Shown: positions 6,229-12,671 of the stretch, in pieces
How the letters are laid out: every line of letters begins with the position of its first letter
Numbering within the stretch: position 1 is the stretch's first letter
From: a bacterium
GTDB lineage: Bacteria > Cyanobacteriota > Vampirovibrionia > Gastranaerophilales > Gastranaerophilaceae
Assembly (NCBI GenBank): GCA_017995595.1
Contig: JAGOIO010000019.1
Location: 1-12,671 of the forward strand
DNA: 12,671 bases
Direction: 5' to 3'
Program-made: the position numbers and the translations under genes
Notes under the pieces: model-generated
The model's input: only the letters and a program-made list of their open reading frames with translations
What the model was told of the DNA's origin: nothing
Databases searched by the model: none

Positions 6229-6310
6229 CTCTAAACAAGCTATATTGCCACTGTGGCTGATAGTTTTTACATTTTTTTTGACAAAGAATGATTTTATAAA
6301 GGGAGAGATT

Positions 6311-7483
6311 ATGCCAAAAGATTTAACACAATTAACAATAGCAATACTAGTATTTTTATCAAGTTTTATCTCACTCAGAGTCGGAATTTCTGTTGCTATA
6401 ATAGAAATTTTGCTTGGCGTTATTGCAGGTAATTTAGGCGTTCACCCACAAGAATGGACAATTTATTTGGCAAGCATGGGTGGAATTGTGTTAACCTTTC
6501 TTGCAGGTGCAGAAATTGACACAAAACTTATGAAGAAAAAATTTAAAGAAAGTTTCTTAATCGGAATTTCCTCTTTTATTGTACCTTTTTTCGGAATTTC
6601 ATTATTTGCAAAAATCGTTCTTCACATGTCTTTTCAAGCTTCTCTTATAACAGGAATCGCACTTTCTACAACCTCTGTTGCAGTTGTTTATTCTATTCTT
6701 GTAGAAACAGGTCTTGGCAAATCAAGTTTGGGAAAAATACTTATGGCTGCGACTTTTATAACAGATATTACAACCGCTATTGCTTTAAGTATCCTCTTTA
6801 TCAAGCCAAACCCATATTTTTTAGCTTTTCTGGCGGTTTCTATCCTTGTAATCGTTTTGGCCTCAAAATTTTCAAGTATCATCTTCGACAATCCGATGCT
6901 TAAAAATAAAATCGTAGAACCTGAAATTAAATATATATTTCTACTATTATTTATATTTATGTATTTTGCAAAACTCGGAGACGGGCATGCTGTACTACCT
7001 GCCTTTATTTTAGGTCTTTCTATGGCTGATTATTTTAGAGAATGCAAGGAAACAAGAGTTGTACTAAACCGCTTGAGAACAGTTGCTTATGCAATAATTA
7101 CTCCTGTTTTCTTTATTGCAGGCGGATTAAGAGTATCTATTCCTCTTATTCTTTCTGCATTTGGCATGTTCTTAATACTTTTTGCCCTTCAAGTTACTCT
7201 AAAATTCTTGGGCGTTTATTTTTTAGCAAAAAAATATTTACCTAAAAATTCCACTTATGCAACACTTTTAATGTCAACAGGGCTTACTTTTGGAGCTATT
7301 GCCGCAGTTTTTGGTCTAAATTCGCATATTATTACACAAGTTCAATACTCCGTTATTGTCGGCGTAGTTGTTACAAGTGCAGTTCTGCCGACTGTAATCG
7401 CTCAAAAGTGGTTTTTGCCTGTATATGAGGAAGATTTACTCAAAATTGAGGAAAATACAGAAACCGTTTGCATAAAAAAATAA
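6311..7483 (+). CDS. CPA2-family cation:proton antiporter (membrane domain only)
   Basis: Inner-membrane Na+ or K+/H+ antiporter of 390 aa with about twelve hydrophobic segments. Family marks are LTFLAGAEID (61-70), ALSTTSVAVV (117-126) and the core helix AATFITDITTAIALS (146-160). Asp152 is the likely ion- and proton-binding residue; the residue before it is Thr rather than the Asp, Asn or Gln common in better-known members. No TrkA-N/RCK or universal-stress domain follows the membrane part, unlike KefB/KefC, so it resembles NapA-type minimal exchangers. Start choice: ATG at 6311 has GGGAG (6301-6305) upstream. A longer frame from TTG at 6200 would start inside the -35 box and lacks a ribosome site. 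The ion specificity cannot be read from sequence. Confidence 0.88.
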   Translation: MPKDLTQLTIAILVFLSSFISLRVGISVAIIEILLGVIAGNLGVHPQEWTIYLASMGGIVLTFLAGAEIDTKLMKKKFKESFLIGISSFIVPFFGISLFAKIVLHMSFQASLITGIALSTTSVAVVYSILVETGLGKSSLGKILMAATFITDITTAIALSILFIKPNPYFLAFLAVSILVIVLASKFSSIIFDNPMLKNKIVEPEIKYIFLLLFIFMYFAKLGDGHAVLPAFILGLSMADYFRECKETRVVLNRLRTVAYAIITPVFFIAGGLRVSIPLILSAFGMFLILFALQVTLKFLGVYFLAKKYLPKNSTYATLLMSTGLTFGAIAAVFGLNSHIITQVQYSVIVGVVVTSAVLPTVIAQKWFLPVYEEDLLKIEENTETVCIKK

Positions 7484-7491
7484 TTGTAATC

Positions 7492-7505
7492 TTAACACTT
7501 GTTAA
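7492..7505. promoter_or_regulatory. palindromic operator candidate TTAACA-N2-TGTTAA (copy 2)
   Basis: TTAACACTTGTTAA has the same six-base arms and two-base spacer as the site at 5781-5794. It lies just after the antiporter stop and about 90 nt before the lipoprotein start, with no coding sequence overlapping it. Downstream there is also a tandem GTTAA run (7550-7567). Confidence 0.45.
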
Positions 7506-7594
7506 CAAACTAGCAAAAATTTTTTTTCACGAAAGTTGTATTTCATATCAGTTAAGTTAAAGTTAAAGTACATTTAAGAGGAATCCCAAAAATT

Positions 7595-8269
7595 ATGAAA
7601 ACATTAGCCCTAAATGGTGTAAGCTTTGGACAAAAGCTTGAATCACCTGCCCAAATTACAAAAACAATCGTAAAAGAAACCACAACTGCAGAAAAAGAAG
7701 AATATAGCAGATTACGCAGATATGCATCGAAAGGAATGATGGCTATGGCTATTGCAGGCATGCTTACTGCAGGAACAATGGCTATGACAAGTTGCAGTAA
7801 AACTGATGATATAGAAGAAGTTTCAACAGCAACTACACTTCCCCAGAAAAATATTATAAATATGCTTACGGTTTTAGGAATAAAACCTACTGTTAAAGGT
7901 TCAAACTCACAATTCGGCAAAATTACAGAATTTGAATTCAATGATGCAGACTCATACAGTGTAGAATATTTTAGAAAGAAATATGTTTTAGATGCATCTG
8001 ATGACAAAAAATCAGTATATAACGTATATGAGGACGGTCAACTTGCACAAAAAAGAACATTTGTTGCTGTAGGAAACACTTTAGTTGCAACAACAAAGGA
8101 TTTATATACAGGAAATACTTGGTCAAACACATACAAAGTTGACGGAGACAAAGTATATGAAGATGACCACTATTATAAAGCTGGCGTTAACAGCACAATA
8201 ATCGTAGGTTATAGCAAGGACGGAAGTATCGCAAAAGGTTTGGGAGACTGCTCTGCTATTGCTCAATAA
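7595..8269 (+). CDS. hypothetical exported protein, probable lipoprotein
   Basis: Protein of 224 aa, no family recognised. It opens with MKTLALNGVSFGQK, a style I associate with gut Gastranaerophilales proteins (low certainty). A charged stretch (about 20-46) ends in RLRRYASK. Next comes a hydrophobic segment of about 17 residues rich in Met, Ala and Gly (48-64), then AMTSC with Cys67, a loose lipobox, and SKTDD, acidic as often seen after lipidation. The N-region before the hydrophobic core is 47 residues, far longer than normal for a signal peptide. The rest (75-224) alternates beta-prone and charged pieces with several Tyr (YNVYEDGQ, YKVDGDKVYEDDHYY), suggesting a soluble beta-rich outer domain. 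The nearest ribosome site, GAGG, is about 13 nt from the ATG. The gene stands alone and ends at a strong palindromic terminator. Confidence 0.7.
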   Translation: MKTLALNGVSFGQKLESPAQITKTIVKETTTAEKEEYSRLRRYASKGMMAMAIAGMLTAGTMAMTSCSKTDDIEEVSTATTLPQKNIINMLTVLGIKPTVKGSNSQFGKITEFEFNDADSYSVEYFRKKYVLDASDDKKSVYNVYEDGQLAQKRTFVAVGNTLVATTKDLYTGNTWSNTYKVDGDKVYEDDHYYKAGVNSTIIVGYSKDGSIAKGLGDCSAIAQ

Positions 8270-8299
8270 ATAAGTTTATAATCGTATTAAGTATAATAT

Positions 8300-8333
8300 A
8301 AAGGCGAAATGAAAAATTTTTCATTTCGCCTTT
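8300..8333. terminator. bidirectional terminator, 34-nt perfect palindrome
   Basis: The arm AAAGGCGAAATGAAAAA is followed at once by its exact reverse complement, a 17-bp perfect inverted repeat with no spacer. The centre A5T5 would form the loop. T-runs at the outer end on the plus strand (CCTTTTAAAT), and A/T-rich sequence on the other, fit termination of both the lipoprotein gene (stop at 8269) and the convergent dehydrogenase operon (stop at 8373). Confidence 0.85.
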
Positions 8334-8372
8334 TAAATATCAAAACAAATTTTTATTACCCTTTATTATATT

Positions 8373-9434
8373 TTATTGCCAAGGTTTTACCAAAAATTTA
8401 ATTGCTTTACCTTCAATATGCTGATTCATAGCATATTCAACATCTTTTAGTGAAATAGTCTCTGTTATAAGCTTTTCAACCTCAATTTGTCCTGAAGTAA
8501 TTAATTCCAAAGCTTTTCTAAAATATTTTGGAGTATGATGAAAAACACTCATCAATTTTATATCTGAATAGTGCATTTTTGTAGTATCAAAAGTTACAGT
8601 AGAACCTGATTTACACCCTCCGAAGAAGTGAACAGTTCCTCCAGGTCTTACACAAGAGAACATTCTCTCCCAAATTTCAGGAAGTCCTACGCATTCAACC
8701 GCAATATCAAGCCCTTTTTGTTCCTCTGTAAAAGAGCGAAAAATCTTTTCAGGGTTAGGATATTTTTTCAAATCTATAACTTCATCAGCTCCGGCGAATT
8801 CTTCTGCAAGCTTTAGCTTAATAGGATTACGCCCTGCTGCGATAACTTTTGCACCTTTTAATTTTGCAACACGTGCAAACATCAATCCTATCGGACCTAT
8901 TCCAATAATACCAACCGTTTGACCTGGCTTAATATCAGTTCTCTCTGCTCCGTGAACCACGTTTGCAAGCGGTTCACAAAAAGCTGCTTTATCAAAACTT
9001 AAATTTTCGTCCAAATGCAACATGTTCTTTTTTACAATTCTTGCAGGAACAGTTATATATTGTGCATAAGCTCCATTTAAAAGATGTAAATTTTCACATA
9101 AATTGTATTCTTCATGTTTACAGTAAAAACACTCACCGCAAGGTGCTGAATTTGCCGCTACAACTCTGTCTCCAACTTCAAACCCTTCAACATTCTTACC
9201 TAATTGTGCAACAACTCCCGCAAATTCATGCCCGAATCCTGACGGAATTTCTTTAATCAAAACAGGGTGTCCACGCCTGAAAGTTTTAACATCAGTTCCG
9301 CAAGTAAGTGCCGATTCTACTTTTACAAGAACTTCGCCCTCTTGAAGCGGTTTTATTGAAACATCTTCAAGTCTTATATCTCCAGGACCCCAATATTGAA
9401 TAGATTTCATTCTTTTTACTTCGTTATTTTCCAT
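8373..9434 (-). CDS. zinc-dependent medium-chain alcohol/polyol dehydrogenase (paralogue 1)
   Basis: NAD(P)-dependent MDR dehydrogenase of 353 aa. Catalytic zinc ligands are Cys45 (TCGTD) and His69-Glu70 (GHEFAG), with Glu154 (CEPLA) as the usual further ligand. The structural zinc lobe has Cys99, Cys102, Cys105 and Cys113. The Rossmann motif GIGPIG spans 178-183, followed by the cofactor-binding strand VIAAGRNPIK. The AGR rather than an acidic residue at the strand end hints at possible NADP preference. It resembles sorbitol/threonine dehydrogenase-like enzymes; the substrate is not assignable. AAAGGA precedes the ATG at 9434, and an internal Met9 is a less likely start. It begins 11 nt after the second dehydrogenase, so they are co-transcribed. 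The terminator lies about 40 nt downstream. Confidence 0.88.
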   Translation of the reverse strand: MENNEVKRMKSIQYWGPGDIRLEDVSIKPLQEGEVLVKVESALTCGTDVKTFRRGHPVLIKEIPSGFGHEFAGVVAQLGKNVEGFEVGDRVVAANSAPCGECFYCKHEEYNLCENLHLLNGAYAQYITVPARIVKKNMLHLDENLSFDKAAFCEPLANVVHGAERTDIKPGQTVGIIGIGPIGLMFARVAKLKGAKVIAAGRNPIKLKLAEEFAGADEVIDLKKYPNPEKIFRSFTEEQKGLDIAVECVGLPEIWERMFSCVRPGGTVHFFGGCKSGSTVTFDTTKMHYSDIKLMSVFHHTPKYFRKALELITSGQIEVEKLITETISLKDVEYAMNQHIEGKAIKFLVKPWQ

Positions 9435-9445
9435 TATTTCCTTTA

Positions 9446-10465
9446 TTAACTAATTTTTATGTATGCCTTTAATACCTTGTTCTCGATTGTATCATAAATA
9501 GATTTTTCAATATCTTCAAATTTATATTCTGTAGAAATTTTATTAACTTTAACTTTTTTCTCTGCAAGAAGCTTAATAGAATCCTTTAAATCCGCAGGTG
9601 AAGGTGAGTAACTTCCCATAACAGTAAGTTCTCTATAATAAATCTCATTGTTGGCATATCCTGTATTCCTTGGTGTGCTTGCAAAAATAACTATTTTACC
9701 ACCGCTTCTTACAAGTTTTATAGCCAAAGGTATTGTTGCATCAGCACCTGAAGTCATAAAAATTGCATCAGCTCCATACCCGTCAGTTTTTGAGAAAATC
9801 AGTTCTCTTGTTTCTTCCATATCATGAGAATTTACGCACTCATCAAAACCAAGTTCTAACGCAAGATTAATTCTTTCCGCAAGCAAATCACAGCCGATAA
9901 CTTTCATTCCAAAAGCTTTTAAAGCTTGTCCCATCAACAATCCGATTGAACCTAAACCTATAACCGCAACAGTTGAGCCTTTCGGTAAAACTGCACGTTT
10001 TACCGCTCTGATACAGCACCCCAAAGGTTCGTAAAAAGATGCCTCAATATCTGTAAGATTTTCAGGAATATTTACCGCAACATTTTCCAAATGCTCTTCT
10101 GACAAATAAATATACTCACTAAATCCACCGGGACGAATATTTGTTGATTTAAAATGCTTACACATTGAGTAATTTTCATTTTTACAAAAAACACATTCAA
10201 AACAAGGTATATGATGAGAACTTACGATATTATCTCCAACCTTAAATTGCGTTTTTGAATTAATTTCTTCAATCTGTCCGACTATTTCATGTCCCAAAAC
10301 AGTTCCGTTTTTTACCAATTTATCCCTTAATTTAACAATATCAGAACCGCATAGTCCACAACCTTTAATTTTTACAATCGCACCAACTCCGCCAAATTCT
10401 TCAAGTGTCGGTTTTTGTGCCTCTTTCAATATAACATTTTTATCTTCAACACAAGCTATTTTCAT
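9446..10465 (-). CDS. zinc-dependent medium-chain alcohol/polyol dehydrogenase (paralogue 2)
   Basis: Second MDR dehydrogenase, 339 aa. Catalytic zinc ligands Cys39 (CGLCGSD) and His59-Glu60 (LGHEIVG), with Glu146 (YEPLG). Structural zinc Cys88, Cys91, Cys94 and Cys102. Rossmann motif GLGSIG at 170-175 followed by VIGCDLLAER, where the acidic Asp at the strand end favours NAD. This differs from its neighbour, and the two proteins are clearly divergent, so they are not a recent duplication. YYRELTVMGSYSPSPADL (about 275-292) is typical of the polyol/threonine dehydrogenase branch. A pair of different MDR enzymes in one operon could carry out two oxidations or a coupled oxidation-reduction of a sugar alcohol. 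The substrate is not visible. It starts 28 nt after the prepilin-like gene. Confidence 0.88.
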   Translation of the reverse strand: MKIACVEDKNVILKEAQKPTLEEFGGVGAIVKIKGCGLCGSDIVKLRDKLVKNGTVLGHEIVGQIEEINSKTQFKVGDNIVSSHHIPCFECVFCKNENYSMCKHFKSTNIRPGGFSEYIYLSEEHLENVAVNIPENLTDIEASFYEPLGCCIRAVKRAVLPKGSTVAVIGLGSIGLLMGQALKAFGMKVIGCDLLAERINLALELGFDECVNSHDMEETRELIFSKTDGYGADAIFMTSGADATIPLAIKLVRSGGKIVIFASTPRNTGYANNEIYYRELTVMGSYSPSPADLKDSIKLLAEKKVKVNKISTEYKFEDIEKSIYDTIENKVLKAYIKIS

Positions 10466-10493
10466 ATCTTATTTCTCTTTCCCGGTATTCTTC

Positions 10494-10724
10494 TTATTCT
10501 TCCGAACTTGCAGTAGATGTGTCCTCAACCACTGCGGAAGTAGATGTTACGATGGTTTCTTCTGTCATCGCAGGCATTTCTACTGTATTACCCTTGCCTG
10601 TCGGCATTCCAAACAAAATATTTCTTATCGCTCCAAAATTGAAATGCGATACTATTGTTCCGCAAACAACTGCTATAAACAAAAATATTAACGTATATTC
10701 AACTAAACTTTGAGCTTTTTTCAT
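10494..10724 (-). CDS. small prepilin-like membrane protein (QSLVEY motif)
   Basis: Protein of 76 aa beginning MKKAQSLVEYTLIFLFIAVV. The QSLVEY motif (5-10) right before a hydrophobic helix (about 11-24), after a two-Lys N-terminus, is the class III / Flp-type prepilin signature, in which a peptidase cuts near Ala4-Gln5 and Glu9 aids assembly. After the helix is a short middle (SHFNFGAIRNILFG) and a C-terminal tail of about 30 residues of Thr, Ser, Glu and Val, low-complexity and acidic, probably surface-exposed or glycosylated. No pilus machinery is adjacent. The ribosome site is weak (GAAAGAAA), but a promoter is visible just upstream. It heads the same run as the two dehydrogenases, an unexpected partnership that may be fortuitous. 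Confidence 0.7.
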   Translation of the reverse strand: MKKAQSLVEYTLIFLFIAVVCGTIVSHFNFGAIRNILFGMPTGKGNTVEMPAMTEETIVTSTSAVVEDTSTASSEE

Positions 10725-10747
10725 AAAATGCCATTTCTTTCAACAAT

Positions 10748-10775
10748 ATTTTAGCACGAAGGTTTAATTTGTAAA
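10748..10775 (-). promoter_or_regulatory. promoter of the prepilin-dehydrogenase operon
   Basis: On the minus strand TTTACA (10770-10775), 16-nt spacer, TAAAAT (10748-10753), giving a start near 10741 and a leader of about 17 nt. A short inverted repeat GGTTT/AAACC (10761-10778) overlaps the -35 and could be an operator. Confidence 0.55.
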
Positions 10776-10820
10776 ACCACCTTTATCCGTTAATCTTCTT
10801 TACGATTTTTGCCACCGTTA

Positions 10821-10849
10821 TTGCATTTTTTTCTTGTTACTATTATAAT
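10821..10849 (+). promoter_or_regulatory. promoter of glyQ
   Basis: TTGCAT (10821-10826), 17-nt spacer, perfect TATAAT (10844-10849). The start of transcription would be near 10856, leaving a leader of about 65 nt. The arrangement closely matches the antiporter promoter. Confidence 0.65.
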
Positions 10850-10863
10850 AGTTCAGCACCTGC

Positions 10864-10888
10864 AAAAAGTGTATTAACTACGCTTTTT
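10864..10888 (+). promoter_or_regulatory. leader hairpin upstream of glyQ
   Basis: AAAAAGTG / CGCTTTTT (8 pairs, one G-U) closes a 9-nt loop within the glyQ leader, and a T-run (10897-10902) follows about 8 nt later. It could be a weak attenuator or a stabilising hairpin. No T-box signature sequence is present. Confidence 0.3.
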
Positions 10889-10921
10889 ACTGAGTATTTT
10901 TTAAATAAGGAATTAATAAAA

Positions 10922-11815
10922 ATGGCACTTACTTTTCAAGAATTAATATTGAATTTATCAAAATTTTGGTCAGAATACGGTTGCGTAATTCAACAGCCTT
11001 ATGATATTGAAAAAGGGGCTTCAACAATGAACCCTGCGACTTTTTTAAGAGTTTTAGGTCCTGAACCGTGGCAAACGGCTATGGTTGAACCTTGCCGTCG
11101 TCCTGCTGATGCAAGATATGGTGAAAACCCTAACAGATTAGGACATTACTTTCAATATCAAGCTATTTTAAAACCGTCTCCTGACAACGCTCAAGAGCTT
11201 TATTTAAAAAGTTTGGAAGCTATGGGAATAGATTTATCAAAACACGATGTAAGATTCGTTGAAGATAACTGGGAATCTCCAACTCTTGGTGCTGCAGGTG
11301 TAGGCTGGGAAGTTTGGCTTGATGGTATGGAAATCACACAATTTACATATTTTCAACAAGTCGGAGGATTGGAAATTCGCCCTGTTGCTTTAGAAATAAC
11401 TTACGGACTTGAAAGAATTGCTATGTATCTTCAAAATGTTAATTCGGTTTTTGACGTTATGTGGAATGATAAATTAAAATATGGTGATATTTACCATCAA
11501 AACGAAGTTGAACAATCTAAATACAACTTTGAGGTTTCAAATTCTGAAAGCTTATTCAAGATGTTTGACTTGTACCAAAATGAAGTTGATAATTGTGTTA
11601 AGGCTGAACTCGTACTTCCTGCCTACGATTACGTTCTAAAATGTTCTCAAACATTTAACTTATTAGATGCAAGAGGCGTTATTAGCAAAGACGAAAGAAA
11701 TAATTTTATAGGAAGAGTTCGTTCAATGGCTTCATCTGTAGCAAAATTATATGTTGCTCAGAGAGAAAAAATGGGATTCCCTTTATGTAAAGAAGTTGAG
11801 AAAGTTGGGATATAA
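10922..11815 (+). CDS. glyQ: glycyl-tRNA synthetase alpha subunit
   Basis: Class II aminoacyl-tRNA synthetase catalytic subunit (297 aa; E. coli GlyQ is about 303) of the bacterial alpha2-beta2 type. It activates glycine with ATP and charges tRNA-Gly together with GlyS. Almost the whole N-terminal two-thirds is family signature: LSKFWSEYGCVIQQPYDIEKG (about 10-30, in two motifs), MNPATFLRVLGPEPW, EPCRRPADARYGENPNR, FQYQAILKPSP, VRFVEDNWESPTLGAAGVGWE, WLDGMEITQFTYFQQ and VALEITYGLERIAMYLQ. AAGGA (10907-10911) precedes the ATG. The gene for the beta subunit, often directly downstream, is not there; an amino-acid permease begins 3 nt after the stop. Identification is secure. Confidence 0.98.
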   Translation: MALTFQELILNLSKFWSEYGCVIQQPYDIEKGASTMNPATFLRVLGPEPWQTAMVEPCRRPADARYGENPNRLGHYFQYQAILKPSPDNAQELYLKSLEAMGIDLSKHDVRFVEDNWESPTLGAAGVGWEVWLDGMEITQFTYFQQVGGLEIRPVALEITYGLERIAMYLQNVNSVFDVMWNDKLKYGDIYHQNEVEQSKYNFEVSNSESLFKMFDLYQNEVDNCVKAELVLPAYDYVLKCSQTFNLLDARGVISKDERNNFIGRVRSMASSVAKLYVAQREKMGFPLCKEVEKVGI

Positions 11816-11818
11816 TAG

Positions 11819-12671
11819 ATGACAAGAAAAGAATTCAGAGCTAATTTTTCAAAGGATTTTATACATAATTTAATAAGAACAAAAAATCCTGATGAGATGT
11901 TGGCTGATGCAAAAAACGAGGGCTTGGAAAAAACACTCGGAGTTTGGGATTTAATAATCCTTGGAATTGGTGCAATAATCGGTTCGGGGATTTTTGCTGT
12001 AGTAGGAATTGCAGCTTGTGGCGGGTCAGATGGTCCGGGTGCAGGTCCTGCACTTATGGTTTCAATGATAATTGCAGCCTTTGCTTGTGTTTTCTCTGCA
12101 CTTTGCTATTCGGAATTTTCAACAATGATACCGGTTGCTGGCGGTGCTTACACTTACACATTTGCAACACTCGGTGAATTTGCAGCATGGATGGTTGGCT
12201 GGATTTTAATGCTTGAATATGCTATCGGTTACATCGCCGTAGCCTGTGCATGGTCTAACCACTTTATGCAACTTTTAAAAGGTTTAGGAAGATTTTTGCC
12301 TGTTTGGTTAACTAATCCTCCGATTTGGATTGTTAATGATTACGGTTCTGCTTCAGAAATGTTGGCTAAGACAAATGTTAATCCTCATAGCATAATTCCG
12401 TTTTTCCACGGTATTCCTATTTGTTTTAATTTGCCTGCTATGCTTGCTATCGTTGCAATTACAGCAATTTTGATAAAAGGTACTAAAGATTCTGCTAAAA
12501 TGGCAGGAATTATGGTTTATATAAAACTTGCAGTTATTGCTCTATTTTTACTTGTCGGAGCTTTTTACGTAAAGCCTACAAACTGGGTTCCATTTGCTCC
12601 TAACGGTATGCAAGGTATTTTTATGGGTGCATTTATAATTTTCTTTGCATATATCGGTTTTGACGCACTTG
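11819..12671 (+). CDS. APC-superfamily amino-acid permease (3' end beyond window)
   Basis: First 284 codons of an inner-membrane amino-acid transporter of the cationic amino-acid/YfnA-like APC branch. A hydrophilic N-terminus of about 40 residues with the KNEGLEKTLGVWDL stretch leads into LGIGAIIGSGIFAVVG, the helix 1 substrate- and ion-binding motif. Further helices follow, including FSALCYSEFSTMIPVAGGAYTY, LGEFAAWMVGWILMLEYAIG and MVYIKLAVIALFLLVGAFYV. A loop of about 50 residues lies between the fourth and fifth membrane regions (NPPIWIVNDYGSASEMLAK and onwards), as in CAT-type carriers. The ATG begins 3 nt after the glyQ stop (TAA-TAG-ATG) without a clear Shine-Dalgarno, so it is probably translationally coupled. 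It is cut by the window edge, so the total length is unknown. Confidence 0.88.
   Translation, partial: MTRKEFRANFSKDFIHNLIRTKNPDEMLADAKNEGLEKTLGVWDLIILGIGAIIGSGIFAVVGIAACGGSDGPGAGPALMVSMIIAAFACVFSALCYSEFSTMIPVAGGAYTYTFATLGEFAAWMVGWILMLEYAIGYIAVACAWSNHFMQLLKGLGRFLPVWLTNPPIWIVNDYGSASEMLAKTNVNPHSIIPFFHGIPICFNLPAMLAIVAITAILIKGTKDSAKMAGIMVYIKLAVIALFLLVGAFYVKPTNWVPFAPNGMQGIFMGAFIIFFAYIGFDAL

Noticed and set aside
6200..6310. Longer antiporter start at TTG 6200, adding 37 residues
   Set aside because: It would start within the -35 hexamer of a clear promoter and has no ribosome site. ATG 6311 has GGGAG.
8373..10465. Recent tandem duplication of a dehydrogenase
   Set aside because: The two proteins share the fold and zinc sites but differ widely in sequence and at the cofactor-binding strand.
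10856..10921. T-box or glycine riboswitch in the glyQ leader
   Set aside because: The leader is only about 65 nt and has neither the T-box sequence nor a glycine aptamer pattern.

Overview
The window looks like an AT-rich, didermic (outer-membrane-bearing) bacterium. It carries lpxD, lpxC and fabZ for lipid A and fatty-acid synthesis, together with an ADP-heptose-type nucleotidyltransferase. The base composition, the cyanobacteria-like lpx gene block, a QSLVEY-type prepilin stub and a protein opening with MKTLALNGVSFGQK suggest a non-photosynthetic cyanobacterial relative of the gut (Gastranaerophilales / Vampirovibrionia). That placement is inference from general resemblance, not a search result.

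Layout. (1) 8-4408, minus strand: an envelope operon reading DUF2142 membrane protein, rfaE2-like heptose adenylyltransferase, lpxD, lpxC, fabZ; lpxA would be expected just beyond the left edge. (2) 4435-5702, minus strand: a cassette with no long ORF. It has a 31-residue single-pass membrane peptide with a good ribosome-binding site, a 54-residue soluble peptide with an AGGAGG site, then about 700 nt of non-coding sequence that is richer in GC than most nearby genes, dense in hairpins (including a GUAA tetraloop) and closed by an intrinsic terminator. I read the last part as a large structured RNA of unknown class. It is the most interesting object in the window. (3) 5837-7483, plus strand: a small zinc-ribbon protein and a CPA2-type cation:proton antiporter with its own promoter. 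(4) 7595-8269, plus strand: a probable lineage-specific lipoprotein, ending at a 34-nt perfect palindrome that serves as a bidirectional terminator. (5) 8373-10724, minus strand: two adjacent zinc-dependent medium-chain dehydrogenases preceded by a 76-residue prepilin-like protein. (6) 10821-12671, plus strand: promoter, glyQ, and a tightly coupled amino-acid permease cut by the window edge.

Regulation. Two intergenic regions share the same 14-bp palindrome, TTAACA-N2-TGTTAA: one upstream of the zinc-ribbon gene and the 31-aa peptide, the other upstream of the lipoprotein. This hints at a common repressor. Two plus-strand promoters have the form TTGCNT-N17-TATAAT.
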